Shown here piece by piece: positions 20,770 through 30,489 of a stretch of DNA of 33,121 bases (position 1 is the first letter of the stretch; the number at the start of each line of letters is the position of its first letter). The DNA lies in NCBI GenBank assembly GCA_015680685.1, contig MNCI01007755.1:286669-319789 (forward strand). The letters run 5' to 3'. The position numbers and the translations under genes were made by a program. The stretch is from Gnetum montanum. Its lineage: Eukaryota > Streptophyta > Gnetopsida > Gnetales > Gnetaceae. The notes beneath the pieces were generated by a model, which saw nothing but the letters and a program-made list of their open reading frames with translations, was not told where the DNA came from and ran no database searches.

Positions 20770-20965
20770 CTTTATGCTGGGTTTTGTTTCTTTTGCTTGT
20801 TGGTTCCTATTGTTAGTGGGTTGGTTTTGGGGATTTTTAGGGGCAAGCCACTAGTTTTGATCCTAGGGAGTTACGCAGTCTTGTTGGTTTACTTTAGGTT
20901 GTCCCCACCTCTTGTGTTTGGGGAGTTTTGGTTGCACGGGAAGGGGGTGTGGGGATTGGGGCAAT

Positions 20966-20979
20966 GGGAGATGTCTCCC
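20966..20979 (+). other. LINE-G 3' UTR hairpin
   Basis: GGGAG and CTCCC pair around a 4-nt loop, about 75 bp before the A tail. The sequence is close to the LINE-B hairpin. Confidence 0.55.
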
Positions 20980-21069
20980 CTCGTTTTGGGGTTGTACTAA
21001 TCTCTTGTAATTTCCTGTTGTGATTAATTTAAAAGACCTGAATGCTTTTCAAAGAAAAAAAAAAAAAAA

Positions 21070-21264
21070 GCTCCACTCCAAGGTTAGCTCCAGGGTCAGT
21101 GTTTGATTTTTGGTTTTGGGAGCGGTTTTGTCAAATTTTGGGGATTCTTCCCTTCCGGGGGGGGTGGGGTGCCATTCCTGATGGCCCACCATTTGTAATC
21201 TCTTGTAATATAATTTGCGTTTCTCAGTAATATAATCCCGACTACTTTCTCGAAAAAAAAAAGA
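21070..21264 (+). mobile_element. Isolated LINE 3' UTR and tail fragment
   Basis: A 195-bp piece directly follows the A tail of LINE-G. It contains a hairpin (GGTGG and GCCAT on the left, ATGGC and CCACC on the right, 21163-21190). It ends with the family signature (TAATATAATCCCGACTACTT from about 21227) and an A run. It is either a very short 5'-truncated insertion or the remaining 3' end of LINE-F. Confidence 0.75.
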
Positions 21265-21382
21265 AATGATTAGTTTTAATAAGCTCCATATGATTTTAAA
21301 AACATTGATATGTTCCAATTACAATTGTAAAATTACTAATCATGCATCCAACATTTCTTAAATCCCTTAGAATAATTGGTTT
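21265..21382 (+). other. Intron sequence, possibly a remnant of gypsy integrase
   Basis: This short AT-rich stretch between two LINEs gives readings such as SFNKL and later KSLRIIG. They could continue the gypsy integrase core, which stops at FLKVKSY before LINE-F. The match is short and needs frameshifts, so it is only a possibility. If wrong, this is plain intron 2 sequence. Confidence 0.25.
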
Positions 21383-21395
21383 AATAATTTGCATT
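21383..21395 (+). repeat. Left target-site duplication of LINE-H
   Basis: AATAATTTGCATT is repeated without change at 27583-27595, directly after the 3' end of LINE-H. Confidence 0.9.
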
Positions 21396-21407
21396 CAGGG
21401 ATTTCGA

Positions 21408-22786
21408 ATGGGAGCCAGGGCGGGAACTGGAGGCAAGTCCCGAAGTGAAGCTGAAGTGGGGGCTGGATGCAAGACTGGAGTAGATGCCAGAGTTGGCGAG
21501 GGCACTGGTGGAGGTGGCTCAATGGGTGTTGGCAAGGATGGCAAGGGGTTTGGTCCAAGTGAAGGTTTGTGGGGTGATGGGAAGCAAAACAAGTTTTTTG
21601 GGTCTTCGGTCTGAACAAATGACTCATTGCAGATTGAGGTCCAGAATTTGCTGTCAAAGGGCATCTAGACTGTAGAACATAGCCTCATTGCTAAATTTGT
21701 GTCTAAGGGGGTTTGACCCAATATTGACCTAATTTGAAAATGGGTTGTGGCAATGTGAGGTCTAGAGAATGTTGATGTCAAGTGTCTCTCGGAAGATCTC
21801 CTTCTTTTCATTTTTCGCACTATGGAGGATTGTGACTAGGTCCTATTGGACAGGCTGTGGTTTCCCGAGGGTTACTATTGATGTCATGGAGGCCAAGGGC
21901 ACACCATGGTTTTGACTTGTTTTCACGGGCACCTATTTGGATTCGTGTTTTGGGTCTCCCATGGGAGGCTTGGACAATGGAGTTTATATAGTCGTTTGCG
22001 ACTTACTTTGGGGAGTTCATTGAGTTAGATAAGTTCACTTCTTCCTTAGAGCACATGGGGTTTGCAAGGTTTTGTGTGTGGAGGTCCTTAGCTCCCAAGG
22101 ACCTACTCAAATAGGTGGTTCTAGCTTTCCCCTTAAGGAAGGAACGTATCTCAGTGGAATACAAAAATTTATTGATCGAGGCGCCAACCCTTGCTACCAA
22201 AAATGGTCCTAGTCATTTTTATGGTAAGCTGGGGCATTCCATGGAGGTTTGGCGTGTCAAGCAATGTGGGGTCACGAAGTCGGCAAATGCAAATGGGTGG
22301 ACGAAAGTGACACAGAAGGGTTGCTTGGGTGGTGTGCTGCCTGTTAAGCATGCAATTGGGTCTATGAGGCCTACTTCGGTGACCTAGGATCTAGCCCCCA
22401 CAACTACGTTCATGGGGGCAGGGGGAATTTTCCTAGCCAAGAATTGTCAAACAAAGCCTATTTGTCTGGTTCTTGAGCTTGTTAGTCCAATTCCTAAGGG
22501 TGGCTTTGCCACACCTCCAAAACTAGTGTCGCAGGGGAGGATGCCACATGGGAAGGAGAAGGCTATGATGAGTAGTTGAGCAAAAGTTGTTCAAGATGCT
22601 GGGTCAAGGGGAGTGGAGCCTTCTCCTAGTAGTGGCAAAGGTTTTCAAGTTTCTATGGATCAGACGAAGGTTGGACAGCCATCTGCCCTGCTAGTATAGA
22701 ATCACCAAACCCAACTAGAACTTGATTTAGGAATTTAGAAAACTATGAAAGAAGTCTATAGCAAACACAACAACGATAGACAATGA
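21408..22786 (+). pseudogene. LINE-H ORF1
   Basis: It starts with MGARAGTGGKSRSEAEVGAG and a Gly-rich N-terminus, then HSLIAKFVSKGV and LLLFIFRTMEDCD (DUF4283-like), then LRKERISVEYKNLLIEAP. The zinc knuckle is degenerate: SHFYGKLGHSMEVWRVK has Tyr and Trp where LINE-F has Cys. It ends in TGA at 22784-22786, overlapping the ORF2 ATG. Frame changes occur around 21720 and 21990. Confidence 0.75.
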
Positions 22787-25700
22787 AGCTTATGACATGG
22801 AATTGCAGGGGCCAGGGCACCCCCTACAAATGTTGTGTCCTGAAAAAGTTTGTCGATTGAGACTATTGCAACATGGTGTGTCTTCAAGAGACAAAGTTAT
22901 AGTGCTAGGAATTTGACTTGGTGCAATGGGGAAGTTGGTAGGTACATCAAGTTGCCTGTAGACGCAGGGTAGGGGGGCTTGCTATGTTGTCAAAAATCCC
23001 CTACACCTTGCTGGATGACTCCATCTAGAGTATTACGGTTTACCTTTCATCTCTCGGGTATTGGATTACAAACTTCTACAGGAAGGAAGTTTGGGAGAGG
23101 CGAATTAGGGAGTTTAACAGACTTGCCAATCTTGTTCCCCGATCGAAACAATGGCTTATCATTGGGGATTTTAACTAGTGATTGCACGCTTGGGAAATGT
23201 TTGGGGGGCATTGCTCTCTATCAGTAGGAGATGAACACTTTTTGCAATTTTTGCACCAACATGACATGGTTGACATGGAGATTGAGAATTGTAGCTTTAC
23301 TTGGAGCAATAGATAGAAAGGGCATGCAAGGTTGATGTCAAGGATTGATCGGGTATGGGTTGGTACAAACATTTTGTTGCAGAAAGTGAGAGTATTCAGA
23401 ACAGAATGCAAAACTTCAGATCATAGGTTGTTGATATGTCAGATTGGGACAGAGTAGCATCCGAAGGTGTCCTGCATTTGTTTCAAAAGGACGTGGCTCA
23501 CAAAGCCTTGGCTTTAACTGTTGGTGTTGGCTATTTGGGAGGGATATTTGACTGCTCATGACCCTCAAGCATTCCTAACAAATGGACTTCACACATTGAA
23601 ATGGGAGATCTGTGCACATAGTAAAGAAGAAAGATATACATTTAGATTCCATCAGGGGAGACTACAACAAAAGCTGATCAGGATTCAGAAGAGACAGGAG
23701 CTTGGAGAGTCATTATTCCAAGAGGAACATGTTGTTCTGCTTGAACTACAAAAAAAAACCTTGACCAAGAAGAGATGGATTATTGGCACCAACAGTCACA
23801 TCATCGATGGATGAAAGAAGGGGATTGGCCCACAAAGTTTTTCTTTGCGGCTGCCCAACTCATAATTTGGCTAAGGCAGTGTCAAGTTTGGTGAAGGAGG
23901 AACAAGTGTTCAACTGTGTCGAGGACATTGCACATGAGTTCCAATCCTACTGCTGGAACATATGGATGCGAAACGGGATGCTACCTCTCATGATTCCAAT
24001 TCAGCCAATCCTTACGATGGAGGATAATAAAATGGTTGATGTCTCCTTTTACTTGGGTAGAGCTTGATCATGTGTTAGGGATGTGTTTAACAACATGCTT
24101 AAATGGCACCAGGTCCGTAGGGAAATCAATTGCTCCCAAATCGTTCTAATCCCTAAAATCGAAGGGCCTTTGGAAGCCTCCCATACAGACCCATTGGGAT
24201 CTGTAACACCCTCCTTAGACTTTTCAACAAATTGCTAGTGCAATGACTGGGGCCTTTAATGCTATGGTTGGTCCAACATAATCAAGCTAGGTTCATGAGG
24301 GAGAGGCTGCTGCAAGATCAAGTTATTTTGTTACAGGAAATACTTCACTCACTACAAAGGGAATGGTTCCAAGGACTTTGTCTTAAGCTGGATATAACAA
24401 AGGCTTATGACTATGTTAGTTGGAAGGCTTTGAGGGCCATCTTGCTTCCAAAAAGTTTTAATCAAGGATTTGTTGACTTGTGCATACAACTCCAATCTTC
24501 AATGGCTTACTCCATTGATTTGGCTGGAGGGTTGTGGGGGTTCTCATCACTAGGATGTGGTCGTTGGCAAGGTGATCCCCCTTTGCCGTATCTCTTCATT
24601 ATGATGATAGATATCATGTAGGATTATTGCTATGCAGAAGGGGTTAGGGGCTTGGCAGAGTAGATTGTATGGCAGAGCACTATGCTAATGATACAATGTT
24701 GTTTACTCAAGCATCTATGCTGCATGCAAAAACTTTCGATTAGGCATTGGTACGAATAGTGGGGGAGATTGGGTTTGAAGTGCATAGAGCCAAATCAATG
24801 CTTTCTACTGTCCATACTGACCCCAGGGTGCAAGCGCGTATCACACAAACACTAGGGGTGTTGCCACATACAAATGGGGACAACTACTTGGGATTTCTTA
24901 TATTTGAATAGGGGTGGAAGAACACTTGGATACATGTTCTCAAATGTATTCAACTACAAATTGGGCATTGGACCATGTGTTTCTTAACGTGGAAAGGGAG
25001 GATCCTACTTACTACGTCGATGCTATCAGCTATGGCCAGATTTAGTGCATCAACTGCTACCCCCTAGAGTTCGACAATAAAGTTGAAGAATTCGAAGTTT
25101 CATCTAGTCAAGGGGAAAAAAGGGAGGAAGCATATCTATTTGGTGGAGTGGGATACAATTGCATGACCAAAGGAGGCAAGGGGTCTTGGTATTTCAAAAT
25201 TCCTTGATCTGGTGATGGCAAGACAACAACAACTAGTCCATTGGCTAACAAGACTTAACATGCAGTGTGCTCCTTGGATATAGATTATTTGTCAGAAATA
25301 CAACCAATGGATTGCTACTTCACAAGACTTGAGGGTATGGTGGGCGATGTGTCAACATGTTCTCCACATGATGCAACTAGGGTGGCTCAACATTTGACCA
25401 AAGGACATCTTCTCAAGGCAATTCCCTACGATTCCAAGGTGGCAGCAAGTGTGGCTGGGTTGCCTCCCAAAGAAAATTAAAGCATTCCTCTAGCTCATTA
25501 ATCATGCAGATGTTCGGGTTAGGGTGGAATTAAGGAGGCATGGGATTCAAATTGATGACACTTGTCCTACATGCGGTAGGTCACGGAGACATGGCAACAC
25601 TTGGCTTCCAAATGTGTTTTTAGCATTACGGTATGGCACAGTGCATGTATTAGACCACTAATTATTTTAAGTGGGGATTCCCCAACAATTGCCATTCTCT

Positions 25701-27202
25701 GGTGCTTGTGGAAGGCCCATAACCAGCTGGTGTTCAAACAAGTGCCACTACCATTGCCAACATACGTGGCTGCGGAGGGCAGTAGGCTATGGCGAGAAGT
25801 TGTGGCCGCTATGGAAATGACTCCAATGGTTGAACCATCTTGCCATCACTTTTAGGAGAATGCAAAACTATGGGAATTGGCACATTGTGTTGGATGGGCC
25901 AGCTTTTTGTCGTGGTTGTTGGGGGATCCCACGTTGCCAAATGGCAAGTTCTTTGCCAACTGGTAGGGTAACTCCACAACTTTTTGGGGGGTTACCATCG
26001 AGCTGTCTGAAGAGGCCTTAGCTAGGCCTCTGGGTTTGCAGCTAACCAAATAGAGTGTTGACCTACCGATGCATGGGCTTAGGGAAGTCCAACATTTCTT
26101 CCCAGGCTCGTACCCTAGGACAATTAGTGGACAGGTTCCTAGGTTTGCTTTGTCGCCATTGTGGTAGTTGGCAATGGAGCTTGTGAAAAGGTTCTTTGTG
26201 CAAACAGGCAATATTTTGAAACTCCATGGGGTTCACTTTGCGCTCTTGAAGTATCTGAAAATGGGACAGTTGGTGAATATCCTTGCTTTTTTTGTGTCGT
26301 TGCATTGACGAAGGCCTGGGAGACACTTAGGACTTACCCTTGCTCTATGGTGTACAACACACCTAATGCCTGAGATGAGGGAAATGGACCTAACGAGCAT
26401 GATTTCCTTCCACACGGTCTATCAGAGGCAGAGGTGGCAACCAACTGCCCAACGGACAACGATTCCGAAAGGATGTATTATCCTAACTCTAATGGTGTCC
26501 AAGAAATCTCAACAATATGAGGATGATCCACATGATGATTTGCCCTAGGAGGGTTTGACAGACATGTAGGCCCAAGTTGAGGTGGAGCGGGAAGAAGCCA
26601 TAGCTAAAGCTAAGACGGAGGAGCACCAAATTTGGAAAGTTACACGGGAAGCAAGAGAGGCAACATTCCAAACGGGGATAGAGGAGCTTTGGGCACATCA
26701 CCAGGAGGAGCTGGAAAGGGCGTAGTCTATGACAACTGCAGAGTTGGAGGAGCAAATAAGGAGTGAGTTGGAGGAAGAGAGCACACAAAAGGAGATACAA
26801 AGGCAAGAGGCCAAGAGGGCAGTGGTAACAAGAAAGGCACAAGAACATCAAGAGAAAGTGGCCTAGCAAGATCAACTAAACCGGGCGCATGAACAAAACA
26901 CCACTGGGTGGCTCAATGATGGGGATTGCCCATATGTGCGGATGGACATAAACAGTAATGTGACATGGCCGAACCTACACTGACATATTAGGATTGCAGC
27001 CGTAAAGCTCCACTCAAATGGAAGAGGATTTGAAGGAGAACAGGCGAGGAAAGTTGAGCATTTTAAAACGTTATAGGAGGCAGCTACGTTTGTTGAGTTG
27101 TAGGAGCTAAATGGGTAGCTACACATGCTCCACATTCAACTATAGCCACGCTACCTTTGTGCATGCCTTCCCCGCCTCCCCCATGTTCTAGGGGATGAGT
27201 GA
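22783..27202 (+). pseudogene. LINE-H ORF2 (endonuclease, RT, zf-RVT, DomX, coil, J-like)
   Basis: It starts at 22783 with MKLMTWNCRGQGTPYK. Endonuclease motifs are WNCRG, VCLQETKL, IIGDFN and SDHRLL (Asp and His kept, unlike LINE-F). The polymerase has LCLKLDITKAYDYVSWKAL and GRWQGDPPLPYLF. The catalytic box reads HYANDTM, so one of the two Asp residues is Asn. The zf-RVT includes DTCPTCG (about 25560). From 25601 to the TGA at 27200-27202 a single frame runs through AILWCLWKAHNQLVF, DomX (VTIELSEEALARPLG, VKRFFVQTGN, LHGVHF), a coil (VEVEREEAIAKAKTEEHQ) and the J-like end (CPYVRMDIN, HSN at 27011-27019, LCACLP). I count 14 premature stops there, 12 of them TAG and none TAA. Confidence 0.85.
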
Positions 27203-27380
27203 TGTGTTTGCGTCTGTTTGGGTCCCCCTCTTGTTGGGTGGGGGGGTTTTTTTTCTTGTGTTTCTTGTTGGTTTTTGGTTGTCTCTGGTTGGTGGTGGTT
27301 GCCCTTTCCTATATGCCTTGGCTTTGGTTTCCCATGGTGATGAGGCCGATTTTGGTGGTGGTTGGCCCCAGGGAACACAG

Positions 27381-27406
27381 TTGGTGTCAGCCTAGGGGGA
27401 CACCAA
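27381..27406 (+). other. LINE-H 3' UTR hairpin
   Basis: TTGGTGTC and GACACCAA form a perfect 8-bp stem around a 10-nt loop. It lies further from the element end (about 175 bp) than in other copies and has a different sequence. Confidence 0.45.
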
Positions 27407-27582
27407 ATAACGTGTTAAATGCTTTCAGGAGGGTTTCTATAATTACTGGGTAGTCATGGTTGGAGACGTTTTTGGTGGGGGCCAGTCTGTGGGGTCTGTT
27501 GCTGCTCATGGCTTCTTCCCCTAAGCTTATATTCTCTCTCTCTTGCTCCTTTTTAATATATTCCCGAAAATTTGCTTAAAGA

Positions 27583-27595
27583 AATAATTTGCATT
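27583..27595 (+). repeat. Right target-site duplication of LINE-H
   Basis: An exact copy of the 13 bases at 21383-21395. Confidence 0.9.
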
Positions 27596-27708
27596 AAGAA
27601 TAACATATTAGCATTATCATAAAATCACAAATTTAAAACTTTCTACCTACTGATTAATGAATTTGATTGAACTTATGCTATTAAATTTCAAATATAAATA
27701 TAACATAC

Positions 27709-27760
27709 CCCAAAGAAGATCATCTAAATTGCCATTTTCCATGAACTCATAGAGAAGAAT
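27709..27760 (-). CDS. Receptor-like kinase, exon 2 (hinge region)
   Basis: This 52-bp exon has a CCACAG acceptor and a GTATGT donor. It encodes ILLYEFMENGNLDDLLW plus the first base of a Gly codon. This is the hinge segment (YE-x-M-x-NG-x-L) after subdomain IV in plant receptor-like kinases. It follows exon 1 in phase 0 and leaves phase 1, which exon 3 completes 19.3 kb away. Confidence 0.93.
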
Positions 27761-27906
27761 CTGTGGCAAATACCATTGTAAGTCAGCTTTAGAAGCAGCG
27801 TTATCATTCAAAAATGTGATCTCATGCTGATTTTGCATTAGTAGACAGAAAAGACTACAGGAATCACACCTTCTAAAGGAATGGATGTGATTAGCATAAA
27901 ACGTAC

Positions 27907-28208
27907 CTGCTCTCCATCCTCAAGACAATATCCCTTTAGTTTCACAAGGCAACGGTGGTGCAACTTGCTAAGAAGAATAATTTCATTCTGAAATTGATCA
28001 CGACCTTGAAATTTTGTGGGTGAAGACCGTTTCATGGCTACCAAAGATCCATCATCAAGAGAAGCCTTATAAACCTTGCCAGATCCTCCAGAACCAATTT
28101 CATGTGTATTTTTAAAACCCTCTGTTACTTGCTCAAGAAATTTGAGATCAAATCTTTTTAAACCCTCAGGAGGTGTCCAAGGTTCATCACTTGATTCAGC
28201 TCTATGCT
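27907..28208 (-). CDS. Receptor-like kinase, exon 1 of the kinase domain
   Basis: This 302-bp exon has acceptor ATCTTAG and donor GTACGT. It begins in the juxtamembrane region (EPWTPPEGLKRFDLKFLEQV). The Gly-rich loop is IGSGGSGKVYKA, where Ser stands at the usual Phe. LVAMKRSS follows with the ATP-binding Lys, then the alphaC Glu in FQNEIILLSKLHH, and it ends LKGYCLEDGEQ. With exons 2-4 it gives about 197 continuous residues without a stop. Receptor-like kinases pass signals from the cell surface by phosphorylating Ser/Thr; the ligand and ectodomain are unknown because upstream exons were not found. Intron 1 (27761-27906) is only 146 bp. Confidence 0.93.
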
Positions 28209-30330
28209 CTAAGATACATTTCAGAAATTCTTATTAGGAATGAATAAAAATTATCTGATAATATTTACTATGTATTTCATTTCCTTTAATTTTTGATCCA
28301 AAACACTTGTTGGCTACCCATCAATTTAGAGCTTCATATGCAGACTTAATTCCCATTAGTTTCCTAAACATATGGAGAGATTGGCAGAGCCAATATACAG
28401 AATAAACTGCATAGAAAATAAATTTATTGCTTCAAAATAAAGAAGGCTACAGATTAAATTTAAAGAACAGTATTAAGGAAAACAGCAGTATGCAAAATAT
28501 ATTTCATTTTAAAGAAAACTAAGGTATTGTAAAGTTGATTGTCCGCAAAACATTTTTAGTTAGACAAAAGGTACATTATTCCCGAGAAGATGCAATTGTT
28601 GGGCTGTCTTCCATTCAAAAAAGAACAGCCAAAAATGATAATCATCATGAAGCAGTGTGGGAAGGAAGTAAACAAAAACAGCAATAATGTGAACATCTTG
28701 TTGTACACGTGTCCTGTTAGCCCAAAATTCAATGAGGTCTAGCAAAATTAATAAGTCTGTAGGACCCACTACAACAAACTTCTAAAAATTCACTACAGTT
28801 TTTTTTTCTTTACAACAGTAAGGGCTAGACTCATTACTAACAATTAACAAGTACTCAATTCATCGTAACAAGTAGGTTGATAATTGCACCTATGTGAACT
28901 CCTACCTTTCTCAAATACTATAAAGCCTCAAGGAGATGCATACACAAAAGATGGTAGTTATCATGTCTTTTCTTTTAATAAGCTTGAGATTAGTAAATAA
29001 CTATGTCACTCACTTCTTTCAAGTTTATTTTCCAAGCAACACCAATGGCTGTGGTTTGGTATGATCCCAACCATTGACTCTATTTTCATCTAACAAGATT
29101 AGCTATTCCATGAAAGCTTCATACACTGACTGGTGATTAAAAATGTATATGCTTCAACACTATTGGCCATGCAATGTTTTATTTCATTTCAACATTGAAA
29201 GTTAATGAACTATATAATATGTTCATCGTCCAGAGATGAGTTGGGCATTCCTCTAGTTCTATGCTATACAAACAAGGCTTAGCTCACTATCAATTTTGAA
29301 ATTCACCTCAATGTCTCCAAAATAAATGATAGGGGATCATTTGTATAGTGGGTACATCCTTTCAAATGGTGTCTACTTCACTAAAAACCTTCAAGTGTTG
29401 TGGAGTAGAGGTGCTTCTATGAAGATACACTAGATCTTATAAATCCACTTTCCAGAAGGCCTTTGAGCTGAATTTTCAACATCTGCGGTTTAGCAAATGA
29501 CATTCTATATATGATGCCTTGGAAATCAGAATGAAAATCCTTTTGCTACCTTTGACTAGACACCTCTTGGTTCCATAACTCTTTCATTAAAAGAAAATTG
29601 TGAGCAAAGAGCATCAAAGTGAAGAGAATATTTGGGAGTGAAGAAGGCAACTGTTCAGGGACAGGAACAGTGGAAGAGGACACCCAGGGGGATGCCTGTG
29701 TTATACCCCTTTTGTAGACATTGGATATTGCAGTTTGATTAAGATTTATATATTGTGTGTGGTCTTGGTGGGTTATCAGGGATGAGTTAGTTTGTTATAA
29801 TTGCGCTTGATATGTTATTATGCATTGGCTTTTACGATATGCTTATCATGTCTTTACATGCTTAACATGATTATTTATAATAGTCCTATGCAGTGTGAAG
29901 ACAGGTGATGTGGCTAGCAAGGATGTTGGATTGCGGTACAAAAATAACTATTTGGTATGTATTTATGCTTTATGTATGATTTCAGTATCCATGCATTTTA
30001 TGTTGTGTGATGTTTGGATGTGATTTTAGCATATGGACATGTAATGTGTTTGATATGGATCTTAGAGGTTCAAACAGATTTTGATTGGAGTCCCGATGTG
30101 TTTGTTACGTGTCTTTGGGTATGTTTTTATTCAAGTGTTTTCAGGAGTTTCAATTATCACTTGTGCTAATTAAATATTATTATTTTATTATTTTATTGAT
30201 AAACTTTGAACACACATAACTTTGTCAGTATATAAAAAGTAAAATTAAGTTAAAGCTTATGTATCATAAGTGAAAAGCCAAAAGGAAATGTAACTTGTAT
30301 TTTTTAAAAAATAGGCTTATACATATTATG
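28209..30330. other. AT-rich region upstream of the kinase exons, no feature recognised
   Basis: This is presumably intron or upstream sequence of the kinase gene. I looked on the minus strand for an exon with a transmembrane segment followed by basic residues, and for LRR, lectin or malectin-type repeats, and saw none. The minus-strand frame at 28560-28769 is hydrophobic but has no splice context or family signature. Confidence 0.5.
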
Positions 30331-30420
30331 TTTTTTTTTTTTTTTTTTTTTTGAGAAAGTATTCGGGATTCTATTATGAAAGATCAAATTATGTTACATA
30401 AGATTACAACCGGGCCGGGG

Positions 30421-30457
30421 GGGGTGGGGGGGCCGGGAGGCCTAGGGGGCCACCCCC
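30421..30457 (-). other. LINE-I 3' UTR hairpin
   Basis: GGGGTGG (30421-30427) pairs with CCACCCC (30451-30457), and the loop holds a further GGCC...GGCC pairing. It lies about 70 bp upstream of the A tail in element orientation. Confidence 0.6.
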
Positions 30458-30489
30458 CTGGAAAAAACAACAATTCCAAGATAGTATCT

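Larger units (their letters stand above)
16912..21069 (+). mobile_element. LINE-G, 5'-truncated copy
   Basis: It begins in the pre-polymerase linker (WLQEGDRNTCFFFTVANSAQ) and runs through reverse transcriptase, zf-RVT, DomX, an assembly gap, coil, J-like domain, 3' UTR and a long A tail (about 21053-21069). Its terminal signature (AAAAGACCTGAATGCTTTTC) is closest to that of copy A. I found no clear target-site duplication. It may have arrived as a separate insertion or by recombination with LINE-F. Confidence 0.8.
21396..27582 (+). mobile_element. LINE-H, near full-length L1-type element (about 6.2 kb)
   Basis: An exact 13-bp target-site duplication sets the limits. The element starts with CAGGGATTTCGAATGGGAG, and its ORF1 ATG is only 13 bases in. 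It contains ORF1, ORF2 (endonuclease, linker, polymerase, zf-RVT, DomX, coil, J-like domain) and a 3' UTR of about 380 bp, and ends at the signature TTTAATATATTCCCGAAAAT. It lacks a clean A tail, having only short A runs. Numerous stops and frameshifts make it inactive. It lies in kinase intron 2, 114 bp from exon 2, antisense to the gene. It is the best reference copy for the family structure. Confidence 0.93.

Noticed and set aside
26489-26875. 128-codon minus-strand Leu-rich frame
   Set aside because: Antisense of the LINE-H coiled coil; Glu codons read as Leu on the other strand.
28560-28769. Hydrophobic minus-strand frame considered as the transmembrane exon of the kinase
   Set aside because: No basic stop-transfer residues, no splice sites in the right phase, and no likeness to juxtamembrane segments.
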